From: Candidatus Frankia alpina
Lineage (GTDB): Bacteria; Actinomycetota; Actinomycetes; Frankiales; Frankiaceae
Reading direction: 5' to 3'
NCBI RefSeq assembly: GCF_902806485.1
Contig: NZ_CADCWT010000006.1
Coordinates: forward strand, 1-64,000
Length of the DNA stretch: 64,000 bases
Shown here: positions 1 through 7,353 of the stretch, in pieces
Numbering within the stretch: position 1 is the first letter of the stretch
Layout of the letters: each line of letters begins with the position of its first letter
The notes under the pieces: model-generated
What the model saw: the letters and a program-made list of their open reading frames with translations, nothing else
Databases searched by the model: none
What the model was told of the DNA's origin: nothing
Translations under genes and position numbers: made by a program

Positions 1-36
1 GAACCTGCGGCTCATGATGAACCTGCGGCTCATGAT
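1..36. repeat. 18-bp perfect tandem repeat, two copies
   Basis: The window opens with two exact head-to-tail copies of the 18-mer GAACCTGCGGCTCATGAT. The left edge is cut by the window, so more copies may exist upstream. No gene is recognised around it. Confidence 0.8.
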
Positions 37-773
37 GGACTGCGCGGCGGTCACCAGGACCTGCGCCGATCTGATGTGCCGGATGTCGCCGTTCCGCGGC
101 GACAATGTGTACCATGTGCGCACGGGTCTGCGGCGCCTGCGCGGAGAATGTGCGAGAAGATGCCGCGCGACGACCAGCCTGCCCGTGCCTGCCGGGCCTG
201 CATGGACAGCTGCAACGCGATGGCGGGCGCCGCTGCCTGAGCTGCATGTGGGCCCGCCGCCGGTCTGTGGTGTCCGCGCTCCGCGGCTGCCTGGCCGCTC
301 CCGCTAGCGCCGCGTGACGTCCATGTACCTGCATCTCCGTGGCGCTCTGTCCGCCACGGAGACCGGAGTCCGCCTCGAGCACGCAACGTGGCGGACTCCG
401 GCGACCGGCGGAAATATCCACGAAACTAGGGTTAATCGTGTTGACATGCGTTCGGGGCGCGGCCAGAATTTCGACCATGCCTCGTCCGGCTCGACGGCCG
501 TCCGCTCTGGTCATCCGTGGCCACATCGACTTTCTGCGTGTCGCCTCCGCGGTCTGTCCGGTCCGGGTGCCTCGCTAGTCCTTCCCCGCCGAAGCGTCGT
601 CGTCGTCCCAGGCATCTCGCACGTGCTCTGCCGCTGCACCCCATCGCTGTCGCACCCATCACCATTCGGCCGGGCTGCGCCGATCGGGCTTCCCATCGCT
701 GGCACGTGTCCCTTTTTCTTCGTGCTGGCGCGCGTTGTCATCCGCGTCCGGACGGCTCTGATCGGAGCATGCC
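37..773. other. Region without a recognisable gene
   Basis: About 740 bases upstream of the hydrolase contain overlapping open frames on both strands, none with a recognisable domain or a convincing ribosome binding site. Up to about 420 the DNA is GC-rich and non-repetitive apart from the opening repeat. A promoter-like element lies at 441-469. Confidence 0.4.
441..469 (+). promoter_or_regulatory. Sigma70-like promoter candidate
   Basis: A perfect TTGACA (441-446), a 17-nt spacer and CAGAAT (464-469, 4 of 6 matches to TATAAT) stand in a locally less GC-rich stretch. The nearest supported gene on this strand starts at 774, so transcription from here would leave a leader of about 300 nt. Functional assignment is inference. 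Confidence 0.4.
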
Positions 774-1427
774 GTGTCCATTCCACTCTCCCCGCTCCCC
801 TCCCATCCGCGCCCACGCGGCTACGTCGGCGGTCCCGGTTCCCGCTACTGGCCGAGCGGCGATACCACCCGGCGCGCGGGGGCCAATGTGGTCCTCCTTC
901 CCGGCCGCGGGGAATCCGCTGAGATTTTCGAGAACCTGGCTTTCAGGCTGGCGCTCGATGGCTATCAGGTGACCTTTCTCGACCATGGTCAGGACTCGGT
1001 CCTGGCCCTTGGCGAGGCGCGCGAGCCGGGACTGCCGTTCGTTCTGCTCGGTTCGGACAGCGGCGCCCTGCGCGCACTCGTCGGCGCCGCGTCGCCCGCC
1101 GTCCGCCCGGATGCGCTCATCCTGGTGGATCTGCCGCTGCTGCACCGCCCGGTCGCCGACGAGTATCCCGGCGAGCCGATCCCGCGATCGCTCCCGGACC
1201 TCCCCATCCTGCTGCTGCACGGCGAGGACGATCCGGTGACTCCGTTTCCGCTCGTTCGGATGGCGACGCGGACCGCCCGGCGGGCGAGGCTCGCGGCCCT
1301 TCCCGGTGGCCGGGGCGTGCTGTCCGGCTCGGGGCGCCGTGCGGCCGGCGCGCACATCCTGCTCTTCCTGGAAGGCCTTCGGATGCCACGGCTGGCCTCC
1401 GCTCCACGGTTCGCCTCGCCAGCCTGA
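774..1427 (+). CDS. Alpha/beta hydrolase-like protein
   Basis: A 217-aa protein with a GTG start. After a Pro-rich N-terminus it has an alpha/beta-hydrolase pattern: NVVLLPGRGES (first strand and oxyanion loop, about residues 37-47), LLGSDSGALRAL (nucleophile elbow of the G-x-S/D-x-G type, about 90-101), and LLLHGEDDPVTP (late strand with acid, about 147-158). The final His could be that in GAHILLFL. The family normally has 220-280 residues, so this is a short member and the elbow is not canonical. The substrate cannot be predicted. It is monocistronic, with a promoter candidate about 300 nt upstream. Confidence 0.6.
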   Translation: MSIPLSPLPSHPRPRGYVGGPGSRYWPSGDTTRRAGANVVLLPGRGESAEIFENLAFRLALDGYQVTFLDHGQDSVLALGEAREPGLPFVLLGSDSGALRALVGAASPAVRPDALILVDLPLLHRPVADEYPGEPIPRSLPDLPILLLHGEDDPVTPFPLVRMATRTARRARLAALPGGRGVLSGSGRRAAGAHILLFLEGLRMPRLASAPRFASPA

Positions 1428-1513
1428 CCAAGCCGCCCCCCTCAGATCGACCCCCGGCTCGCCGGGCTGCGCATGGTCCTGTCCGCGGGCTCGGTCTCTC
1501 CACCGCCGTCGAC

Positions 1514-1540
1514 ACCGGCCGTACCGGCCGTACCGGCCGT
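1514..1540. repeat. 9-bp tandem repeat, three copies
   Basis: Three exact copies of ACCGGCCGT lie in the intergenic stretch after the hydrolase. Each unit contains the palindrome ACCGGCCG(G)T-like core, so the block can fold on itself. The rest of 1428-1695 shows nothing recognisable; GC content drops after about 1560, as is common near promoters. Confidence 0.8.
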
Positions 1541-1695
1541 CTCCTGCCCTCGGCCGTACGAATTGGGTCGCACGGTCGATAATCGGTGATCCTTCTCGAG
1601 ATTTGAAGATTCGGTCGATCTCTGAGAGTTGCGGTGTCGCAGCGCTATGCACGCAAAGTGATGGGCGTGCGCCAAAATTCGTACAGAACTAGTAC

Positions 1696-1725
1696 TTGTC
1701 ACTACGGTACGTAGTTCGCTACGGT
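1696..1725 (+). promoter_or_regulatory. Promoter candidate for the riboswitch leader
   Basis: TTGTCA (1696-1701) and TACGGT (1720-1725) are 18 nt apart, which would place the transcription start near 1732, just before the riboswitch fold. A small hairpin CGTAG-TTCG-CTACG (1710-1723) overlaps it. Confidence 0.35.
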
Positions 1726-1739
1726 TGCCGGGCACCAGT

Positions 1740-1932
1740 TACCCCGGGCCGACGCCGAATTCTGCCCACGGTCCGGGGTCCCTCCGAGACAGCTTGGGCA
1801 GAAGCGGGGGAACCATGTTCCGCCGGGCGGCCCCGTCACGGCCGCCCTCGGGGTTAAGTCGCCTCCACGGAGACGACCGGGCTTCCCGGCCCGAACCCGA
1901 CAGCTAACCTCGCAGGCGTACGGGAAGGATTC
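1740..1932 (+). promoter_or_regulatory. ydaO/yuaA-type c-di-AMP riboswitch
   Basis: The leader carries the landmarks of the actinobacterial c-di-AMP (ydaO-yuaA) class: a CGCCGAA-type 5' element, a stem TCTGCCCA (1761-1768)/TGGGCAGA (1795-1802), the GCGGGGGAACCA box (1804-1815), a stem GGGCGGCC (1825-1832)/GGCCGCCC (1840-1847), the GGGGTTAAGTCGCC box (about 1850-1863), and the 3' strand CCGAACCCGACAGCTAACCT (1891-1910) followed by GCAGGCG. In actinomycetes this class usually sits upstream of resuscitation-promoting or other cell-wall hydrolase genes, and the next gene here is exactly such an enzyme. High c-di-AMP normally turns expression off. The match is from memory of the consensus, not from a covariance search. 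Confidence 0.85.
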
Positions 1933-2400
1933 TTACGTTGCCTGTGCACCGGGAACGCGCGGCCAGGGTCTCGCTGACCACCCTGCCGACCTGTGCTTTC
2001 TGCGACGCGCCCTCGCCATGACGGGCGCCGTTCTCGCCCTGACGCAGCCGCGAGAACGTGCCACCGGCCGGCGCCTGCCGGCCGACCATGTGCACGCATG
2101 ACATCACCGACCCACCTGGCGGACCGCACGGGTCGCCGCCGGCGGTCGACCGCGATCCCCGGACCGTCTGCATCGGGCGGCCAGGCGTGATGCGGTCATC
2201 TCGCTGATCGGGCCGGAACTCTCACCCAATCTCGAAGCTCCTTTCGTCGATCGTCCGCGCGACCCGGACGGATGCTTTTTCGAAATCAGATAGTCTGTGC
2301 TGCCCATATCTGGCGAATGAGAACCGCTCCCCTCCGTTGAGCGGTAGCCATAACCGATTCCAAACCTGTGTTCGACGACACCGAAATGAGATGTCAAAGA
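1933..2400 (+). other. Long leader between riboswitch and wall-hydrolase gene
   Basis: About 470 nt separate the aptamer from the start codon. No frame in it looks like a protein I recognise. GC content falls after about 2210. It may be a long expression platform with 5' UTR, or the trace of a lost first gene. Confidence 0.4.
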
Positions 2401-3153
2401 ATGTCTAATGGAAAGCATCGGAAGCGATCCACCCGGCACCGCGGCGCCGTCATCGCCGCCGCCGGCGTGATCGGTGCCGGAGCCAGCATGCTTGCCACCG
2501 CGAGCCCGGCGAGTGCCGCCACCGCCACCGGCACCGGCACCGTCTCGGACGTGACGATCGCCAGCGCGGCGGCGAACGCGGGTCTCGCCGGCTGCCGTGG
2601 CGTCCCGCTGTCCACCTGGGTTGCGGTCGCTCTCGGGGAGTCAGGCGGCAATACCTTCGCCCACGCCACGGTCGGTGAGGACTCGCGCGGGCTCTGGCAG
2701 ATCAACATGCGTGCGCACGCCGGCTGGGTGGGCAGCCGCAACCTCTACGACCCCGCCACCAACGCCTGGGCGGCGAAGCAGGTCTGCGACAGTCAGGGCG
2801 TCACGGCCTGGAGCGCATACACCTACGGCAGGTACAGCCGGTTCCTGGGGCGAGGCCAGGCCGCGGCGGCCGCCGTCGCCGGCGGCGGCATCAGCGTCCG
2901 TAGCATCTCCTACGCCGCGCCCGCTCCGGCGCCCGCGCCCGCGCCCGCGTATCCGTCACTTGCCAGCGGTCTGGGCTACCGGCAGGACGTACGGCAGATT
3001 CAGCAGAAGCTGGCCGACCTCGGTTACCCGATCAGCGTCGACGGCCAGTTCGGTTACCAGACGAACCACATGGTCAAGGACTGCCAGCTCAAGCATGGTC
3101 TGCTGGTGGACGGCGTGGTCGGGCCCCAGACACGGGCCAGCCTCGGCATCTGA
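2401..3153 (+). CDS. Secreted lysozyme-like transglycosylase with peptidoglycan-binding domain
   Basis: A 250-aa exported wall enzyme. The ATG at 2401 gives a basic N-terminus and a hydrophobic stretch ending ASPASA, a classical signal peptide of about 37 residues; an upstream GTG at 2368 would only add a polar tail. The lysozyme/SLT-like domain follows, with VALGESGG supplying the probable catalytic Glu and SRGLWQINMRAH the conserved active-site wall. An Ala/Pro linker (APAPAPAPA) leads to a C-terminal PG_binding_1 domain (VRQIQQKLADLGY and VDGVVGPQT). It should cleave or remodel peptidoglycan outside the membrane. The c-di-AMP riboswitch upstream ties its expression to the second messenger, as for rpf-type genes. 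Confidence 0.85.
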   Translation: MSNGKHRKRSTRHRGAVIAAAGVIGAGASMLATASPASAATATGTGTVSDVTIASAAANAGLAGCRGVPLSTWVAVALGESGGNTFAHATVGEDSRGLWQINMRAHAGWVGSRNLYDPATNAWAAKQVCDSQGVTAWSAYTYGRYSRFLGRGQAAAAAVAGGGISVRSISYAAPAPAPAPAPAYPSLASGLGYRQDVRQIQQKLADLGYPISVDGQFGYQTNHMVKDCQLKHGLLVDGVVGPQTRASLGI

Positions 3154-3168
3154 CAGATCCCGAGCGGT

Positions 3169-3211
3169 GCGCCGCCGCCGGGTGGAGTTCCGGTCCACCC
3201 GGCGGCGGCGC
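3169..3211. terminator. Strong hairpin terminator
   Basis: Perfect 18-bp arms (3169-3186 and 3194-3211) with a 7-nt loop GTTCCGG lie 15 nt after the stop codon of the wall-hydrolase gene. There is no T-tract, which is usual for actinomycete terminators. Confidence 0.75.
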
Positions 3212-3424
3212 CGTCTCGGGGCGCCAGACGGCCGTCGCATCGTCACAATCCATCGCATCCCGCAGGACGCCATCTCCTGAGCGACCGTCACACTCCGGCG
3301 GAGTGAGAGGACTATCGCCGGTCGAGCGGGGTATTTCCTGCACCGGCCCAGGCGGGCCGTCGGCCCCTGGGCAAAGGTGCAACGGGGCCCGATCAACGAG
3401 GACCTCCAACCGACGAGGATCATC

Positions 3425-4414
3425 ATGATCGACGAGCTCGGAATCGTTTCGGGCCCGATCGTCCGTCCCGGCACCCGGACTCCCGGCGAAGCAGATCACG
3501 CCTTCCGGTGGCCCGGTGCGGCGGCGGCCGGGCCCGGGCCGGGTGTGGTGTTTGCCGTACTCGGCCCGCTGGAGGTCTGGCGCGGGCCGGGGGAGCGCGT
3601 CCGCATCGACCAGCGCAAGAAGCGGGCGCTTCTGCTCACACTGCTGCTGCACGCCGGGCGGTGGACCTCGGTGGAGGAGATGCGTCTGGCGCTCTGGCAG
3701 GACGACGCACCCAGGTCGGCGTTCGGCAACATCAAGACCTATCTGTCCGAGCTGCGGCACACGCTGCCCACGGCAGCAGGGGATCCGGCGGTGCCGGCAT
3801 CGATCAGGGCGGTGGGCCCGCGGGCTACGGTCCTTCGCCGCCCGGCCGGCCCAGGTCGCATCGAAAGCCGTTCGGGGGAGTACAGACTGGTCGTCGCGCC
3901 CGATGAGATCGACGTGGTCCGCTTCGAGCAGGCAGCCGAACGCGGCCGCGTCGCGGCCCGCGCAGGGACGCCTACCCAGGCCGCGGAGCTGTTCGAGCAG
4001 GCGCTCGGCTGGTGGCGCGGAAACGCGTTCGACCAGCTGCCGGCCGAGGTCGGTGGCGCCGAGAGTCTCCGTCTGGAGGAGGCCCGGTGGACGGTCCGGG
4101 AGGCGCTGATCGACGCGCGAATCGCACTCGGTGAGCATGATCAGGTGCTACCGGCGCTGCGTGCGCTCACGGTGGAGTACCCGACCCGGGAGCGCCTCTG
4201 GGCGCAACTGCTGGTCGCGTTGGAGCGCAGCGGTCGCCGGGCCGAGGCGCTGTGCGAGTACCGCGACCTCTATCAGCGGTTGGTGACGGAGCTTGGGATC
4301 GAGCCCGGCGCGGAACTGCGCCGCGTGCATCAGCAGGTCCTGGACCCGGATCGCGGCTGGTCGCGGTCGTCCTCGGAGCAGACGGGCACGCCGGCACCGC
4401 TGAACCGGCAGTGA
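3425..4414 (+). CDS. SARP-family transcriptional activator
   Basis: A 329-aa regulator. The ATG at 3425 has GAGG seven nt upstream. From about residue 40 it has a winged-helix DNA-binding domain (FAVLGPLEVWRG and the RKKRALLLTLLLH stretch), then a bacterial transcriptional activation domain with TPR-like helices (DVVRFEQAAERG, FEQALGWWRGNAF, LYQRLVTELGIEPG). This is the AfsR/DnrI/RedD organisation of pathway-specific activators. It lies 80 bp upstream of the lasso peptide operon on the same strand, so control of that operon is the natural inference. SARPs bind direct heptamer repeats near -35; I did not find an obvious pair in the 80-bp gap. Confidence 0.88.
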   Translation: MIDELGIVSGPIVRPGTRTPGEADHAFRWPGAAAAGPGPGVVFAVLGPLEVWRGPGERVRIDQRKKRALLLTLLLHAGRWTSVEEMRLALWQDDAPRSAFGNIKTYLSELRHTLPTAAGDPAVPASIRAVGPRATVLRRPAGPGRIESRSGEYRLVVAPDEIDVVRFEQAAERGRVAARAGTPTQAAELFEQALGWWRGNAFDQLPAEVGGAESLRLEEARWTVREALIDARIALGEHDQVLPALRALTVEYPTRERLWAQLLVALERSGRRAEALCEYRDLYQRLVTELGIEPGAELRRVHQQVLDPDRGWSRSSSEQTGTPAPLNRQ

Positions 4415-4494
4415 ACCATCCGCGGGAATCCCCACCGAGGGACCGTGCCTCCACCTGCCCGTAAGGCGGAGCAATGCGAACTTAGGGAGCATCC

Positions 4495-4633
4495 ATGACG
4501 GCGAGCTGTGGATCCCAGCACCTGGCGCCCGGCGGCCGGTTCGGCGGGGCGACCCGGGGCCGGCAAGGCCGTCACGGCGGTGGGGGATCCGTCCCCGGCG
4601 GGTTCCTCCGCTGAGCGGCTGGGGTCGCGGTGA
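4495..4633 (+). pseudogene. Candidate lasso peptide precursor, frameshifted at the leader/core junction
   Basis: ATG at 4495 has GGGAG (4485-4489) five nt upstream. The frame reads 39 codons to TGA 4612-4614. Residues 10-22 (LAPGGRFGGATRG) fit the lasso leader pattern L-x3-G-x-F-x3-T-x-G exactly, placing Thr at -2 of a Gly core start. In this frame ring positions 7-9 are Gly-Gly-Gly, with no Asp/Glu acceptor, and the Tyr and Pro of YxxPxL are Cys5 and Gln8, each one substitution away. In the second frame the DNA is open to a TGA at 4631-4633 that overlaps the cyclase GTG by 4 nt, the coupling used throughout this operon. Dropping four bases (about 4559-4562) joins the leader to GKAVTAVGDPSP in frame, a Gly1 core with Asp9. 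I read it as a precursor broken by a 4-bp insertion. The alternative is that the real precursor lies elsewhere. Confidence 0.5.
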
Positions 4634-6495
4634 CAACGCCCATCACTGCCCGTCGGCTGGGCCGCGGCGACGCCCGGCGGGCGCCGTCCCGGCCGAGCTG
4701 CTGGTTCGTCGCCTTCGCGGACCGGGAACCGGTGACGCTGCCCGCCGGGATCCGCAGAGTGCTCAGACACGCCTCGGGGCGGCCGTGGATCGTCGGCGAC
4801 TGGCCCGATGAAGCGGTGGTCAGCGCGGCGACCGGTCGGGCCCGGATAGCGCTGGTCGGTTGTGCCGCGACGAATCCCACTCAGCTCCTGCGGTTGCTCC
4901 TGGCGGCGCGGGACGTGCACGCTCTCGACATCGCGCGCGCCGTGGCCGGCGACTATCACGTCATCGCCGAGATCAACGGGCAGCGCAGGCTCCAGGGCAG
5001 CCCGACCGGCACACGGCGGATCTTCACCGCGGTTTCGGGGGGGCAGAACGTCGCCGCGGATCGCGCCGACGTTCTTGCTGAACTGACCGGCGGCGGACTG
5101 AACCGGACGGCGCTGGCGCTGGCGCTGCTTGCCCCCTGCCCGCCGCACCCGCTCGACGACCTCGTTGCGTGGGAGTCGGTTGAGGCCGTGCCACCCGACC
5201 ACTACCTGTTCGCGGACCGTGATGGACGGGTCGAGCTGATGCGCTGGTGGCGGCAGCCGGCAGCGGCGCGTTCGCAGGCCGAGGGCGCACCGATCCTGCG
5301 CGCGGCCCTCACCGAGGCGGTGGCCGTGCGGGTGGCGGCGGGGCGCACGGTCAGTGCGGACCTGTCCGGTGGGCTGGATTCGATCTCGGTGTGCTGCCTG
5401 GCGGCCCGCGGTCCGGCAGACATCGTCGCCGTCACCGGGATCGCCCGGGGCGCCGATGGCGACGATCCGCGCCGGGTGGCCCGGGCGGTCGCCTCGCTGC
5501 CCGGCGTCGCCCGGGAAATCGTGCCCGCACGCGAGCTCCCGCTTGTCTTCGACGGCCTCGCCTGCGCCGGTGAGCCGCTCGATCATCCCTTCGCCGGCGT
5601 CGTCGACCGGGCGAGGCTGCGCGCGGGGCTCGAGCGGGTCGCCCTTTACGGTCCGCGCCTGCACCTGACGGGTTCCGGCGGCGAGGAAATCGCCGGGGGT
5701 ACGCCGAACTACCTGCCTCGGCTGGCCCGCCGGCACCCCTGGACCGCGATGCGGCACCTGAGCGGCTACCACGCCCGCCAGGGCTGGCCGTGGGTCGCGA
5801 GCCTGCGGATGATGCGCCGTCGGGACTATTCCGACTGCCTGGGCGACATGGCCCGCACCCTCCATCAGGCTGCGCGTGGGGGGAACCCGACGCGGCACGG
5901 GCCACCCGATGTGACGGCTCTGGACTGGACGCTGCCGCCGATCGTCCCGGTCTGGCTGACCCGCGTCGCCCTGGGGCTCATCGCGGAAGCCCTCGGCGAC
6001 GCGGCTCGCCGAGCCAGCCCCCTGGCCCCGACGCGCGACGGACACGCCGACCTGTTCGCGATCCGCACCGCCGCGTCCGCCTTCCGGCTGCTCGACCAGG
6101 TCGCGGCCCCGGTCGGCCCGCCGCTGAGCGCGCCGTTCCTCGACGACCGGGTCGTCCGCGCCGCACTCGCCGTTCGGCCGCAGGAGCGCACCTTCCCGTG
6201 GCAGGACAAGTCGCTGCTCAAGGAGGCGATGCGGCAGGTGGTGCCGGCGAACTGCGGGTGCCGGGAGACCAGCGCGGACGCCGACGCCGAGCAGGACCGG
6301 GGGCTGGCGGCGAACCGTGGCGTCCTGATGGGGCTGTGCGACGATTCGCCGCTGGCCGAGCTCGGGCTCATCGAACCGGACGCGCTGCGGGAGGCGTGTC
6401 GGCGAGGCACCGACGCGGACCGCCGGCCCGAGACCCTCCAGGCGACCTTCGCGGCCGACGCATGGCTGCGTACCCTCGCCGGTCGCCTCGACTGA
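4630..6495 (+). CDS. Lasso peptide isopeptide bond-forming cyclase (asparagine synthetase homolog)
   Basis: A 621-aa asparagine synthetase B-like protein that would adenylate the Asp/Glu side chain of the core and close the macrolactam ring. The N-terminal half resembles the glutaminase domain but starts MTTPITARR, without a catalytic Cys2, as expected for lasso cyclases, which need no ammonia. The synthetase domain has the pyrophosphatase loop SADLSGGLDS (about 243-252) and HLTGSGGEE (about 345). The PFLDDRVVRAAL segment and WQDKSLLKEAM near the C-terminus are typical of the lasso subgroup. GTG start overlaps the TGA of the second-frame precursor reading. First of four coupled genes. Confidence 0.9.
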   Translation: MTTPITARRLGRGDARRAPSRPSCWFVAFADREPVTLPAGIRRVLRHASGRPWIVGDWPDEAVVSAATGRARIALVGCAATNPTQLLRLLLAARDVHALDIARAVAGDYHVIAEINGQRRLQGSPTGTRRIFTAVSGGQNVAADRADVLAELTGGGLNRTALALALLAPCPPHPLDDLVAWESVEAVPPDHYLFADRDGRVELMRWWRQPAAARSQAEGAPILRAALTEAVAVRVAAGRTVSADLSGGLDSISVCCLAARGPADIVAVTGIARGADGDDPRRVARAVASLPGVAREIVPARELPLVFDGLACAGEPLDHPFAGVVDRARLRAGLERVALYGPRLHLTGSGGEEIAGGTPNYLPRLARRHPWTAMRHLSGYHARQGWPWVASLRMMRRRDYSDCLGDMARTLHQAARGGNPTRHGPPDVTALDWTLPPIVPVWLTRVALGLIAEALGDAARRASPLAPTRDGHADLFAIRTAASAFRLLDQVAAPVGPPLSAPFLDDRVVRAALAVRPQERTFPWQDKSLLKEAMRQVVPANCGCRETSADADAEQDRGLAANRGVLMGLCDDSPLAELGLIEPDALREACRRGTDADRRPETLQATFAADAWLRTLAGRLD

Positions 6496-6589
6496 GCGCG
6501 GGCGGGCCGCGGGAGGCCGGCGGGAGGCCGGCGACGGCACCCATGGCGTGGGAGATCTGCTGACGATCGACGGACCAGCAGGAGTGGAC

Positions 6590-6922
6590 ATGGTGATGTT
6601 GCGATCCGACGTGGTGCGGGCGCCGACCGAATACGGCGCCGTGCTGTTGCACACCGACGATGGGCGGTACTGGACGCTCAACCCCTCGGGTGATCTGGTG
6701 CTCCGCGTGATGCTGGACGGGGGAGACGTCGCGGCCGCCGTGCGGGAGTTGTGCGCGACGAGAGAAGTCGATCCGCAGGTCGCGCGCCGCGACGTCGAGG
6801 GCCTGCTGGCCCAGCTCGCCGATGTCGGCCTGATCGAGCCGCCGTCTGAGGCCAGCCGGTCGTCTGAGGTCGAGGCCGGGTGCCCCGGCCACCACGTCAA
6901 CAGGTCGGAGGCACGGTGGTGA
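6590..6922 (+). CDS. Lasso peptide biosynthesis PqqD-like RRE protein (B1)
   Basis: A 110-aa PqqD-family protein: the RiPP recognition element that binds the precursor leader and presents it to the protease. The motif YGAVLLHTDDGRYWTLNPSG is the beta-hairpin/first-helix signature of the fold; DVEGLLAQLADVGLIEP closes it. ATG at 6590 has GGAG five nt upstream and is preferred to the GTG at 6548. The last codons overlap the protease gene (GTGA). Just upstream, an 11-bp GGGAGGCCGGC is repeated in tandem (about 6510-6531). Confidence 0.9.
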   Translation: MVMLRSDVVRAPTEYGAVLLHTDDGRYWTLNPSGDLVLRVMLDGGDVAAAVRELCATREVDPQVARRDVEGLLAQLADVGLIEPPSEASRSSEVEAGCPGHHVNRSEARW

Positions 6923-7353
6923 CGGCGCTGATGGTCGTCGAACCGTCGGAGGTCCTGCTGCGCCCCGGTCGCCGGTTGGGGGCGATGGCCGCGGTCGGGG
7001 CCGCGCGGCTGCTCGCGACCCAGCCGCCTGCGCGCATCCGTCGCGTGCTCGCCCGGCTGGGCTCCGGCGCCCGGCCGGCGGAATACACCAGCGCACTCGC
7101 CGCCCGCCGGGCGGTGATGGCCGTGAGCCCCACATGTCGGGGGGAGCGGGGTTGCGTGCCCCGCTCGATCGCCACCACCCTGCTGTGCCGGATGACAGGC
7201 AGCGTGCCGACCTGGTGCGTCGGGGTGCGCACTGTCGCGCCGTTTGCCGCGCATGCGTGGGTCGAGGCCGACGGTGTGATCGTCGGGGAGTCGATGCCGC
7301 CCGGCTACCTGCGGGCGCTGCTCGTCGTCGGGCCGGGGGCCGCGCCGTGGTGA
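6919..7353 (+). CDS. Lasso peptide leader protease, transglutaminase-like (B2)
   Basis: A 144-aa cysteine protease that removes the leader peptide with help from the RRE protein. The catalytic triad is visible: Cys in RGCVPRSIAT (about residue 79), His and Asp in HAWVEADG (about 112 and 118). The length fits stand-alone B2 proteins of actinobacteria. GTG 6919 overlaps the stop of B1 by 4 nt and follows GGAGG (6907-6911); GTG 6916 is an alternative. The gene ends with GTGA overlapping the exporter start. Confidence 0.9.
   Translation: MTALMVVEPSEVLLRPGRRLGAMAAVGAARLLATQPPARIRRVLARLGSGARPAEYTSALAARRAVMAVSPTCRGERGCVPRSIATTLLCRMTGSVPTWCVGVRTVAPFAAHAWVEADGVIVGESMPPGYLRALLVVGPGAAPW

Noticed and set aside
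4508-4633. Second-frame reading from GTG 4508 as a complete independent precursor
   Set aside because: It has no ribosome site and no leader motif; its value is only as the displaced core and stop of the frameshifted precursor.
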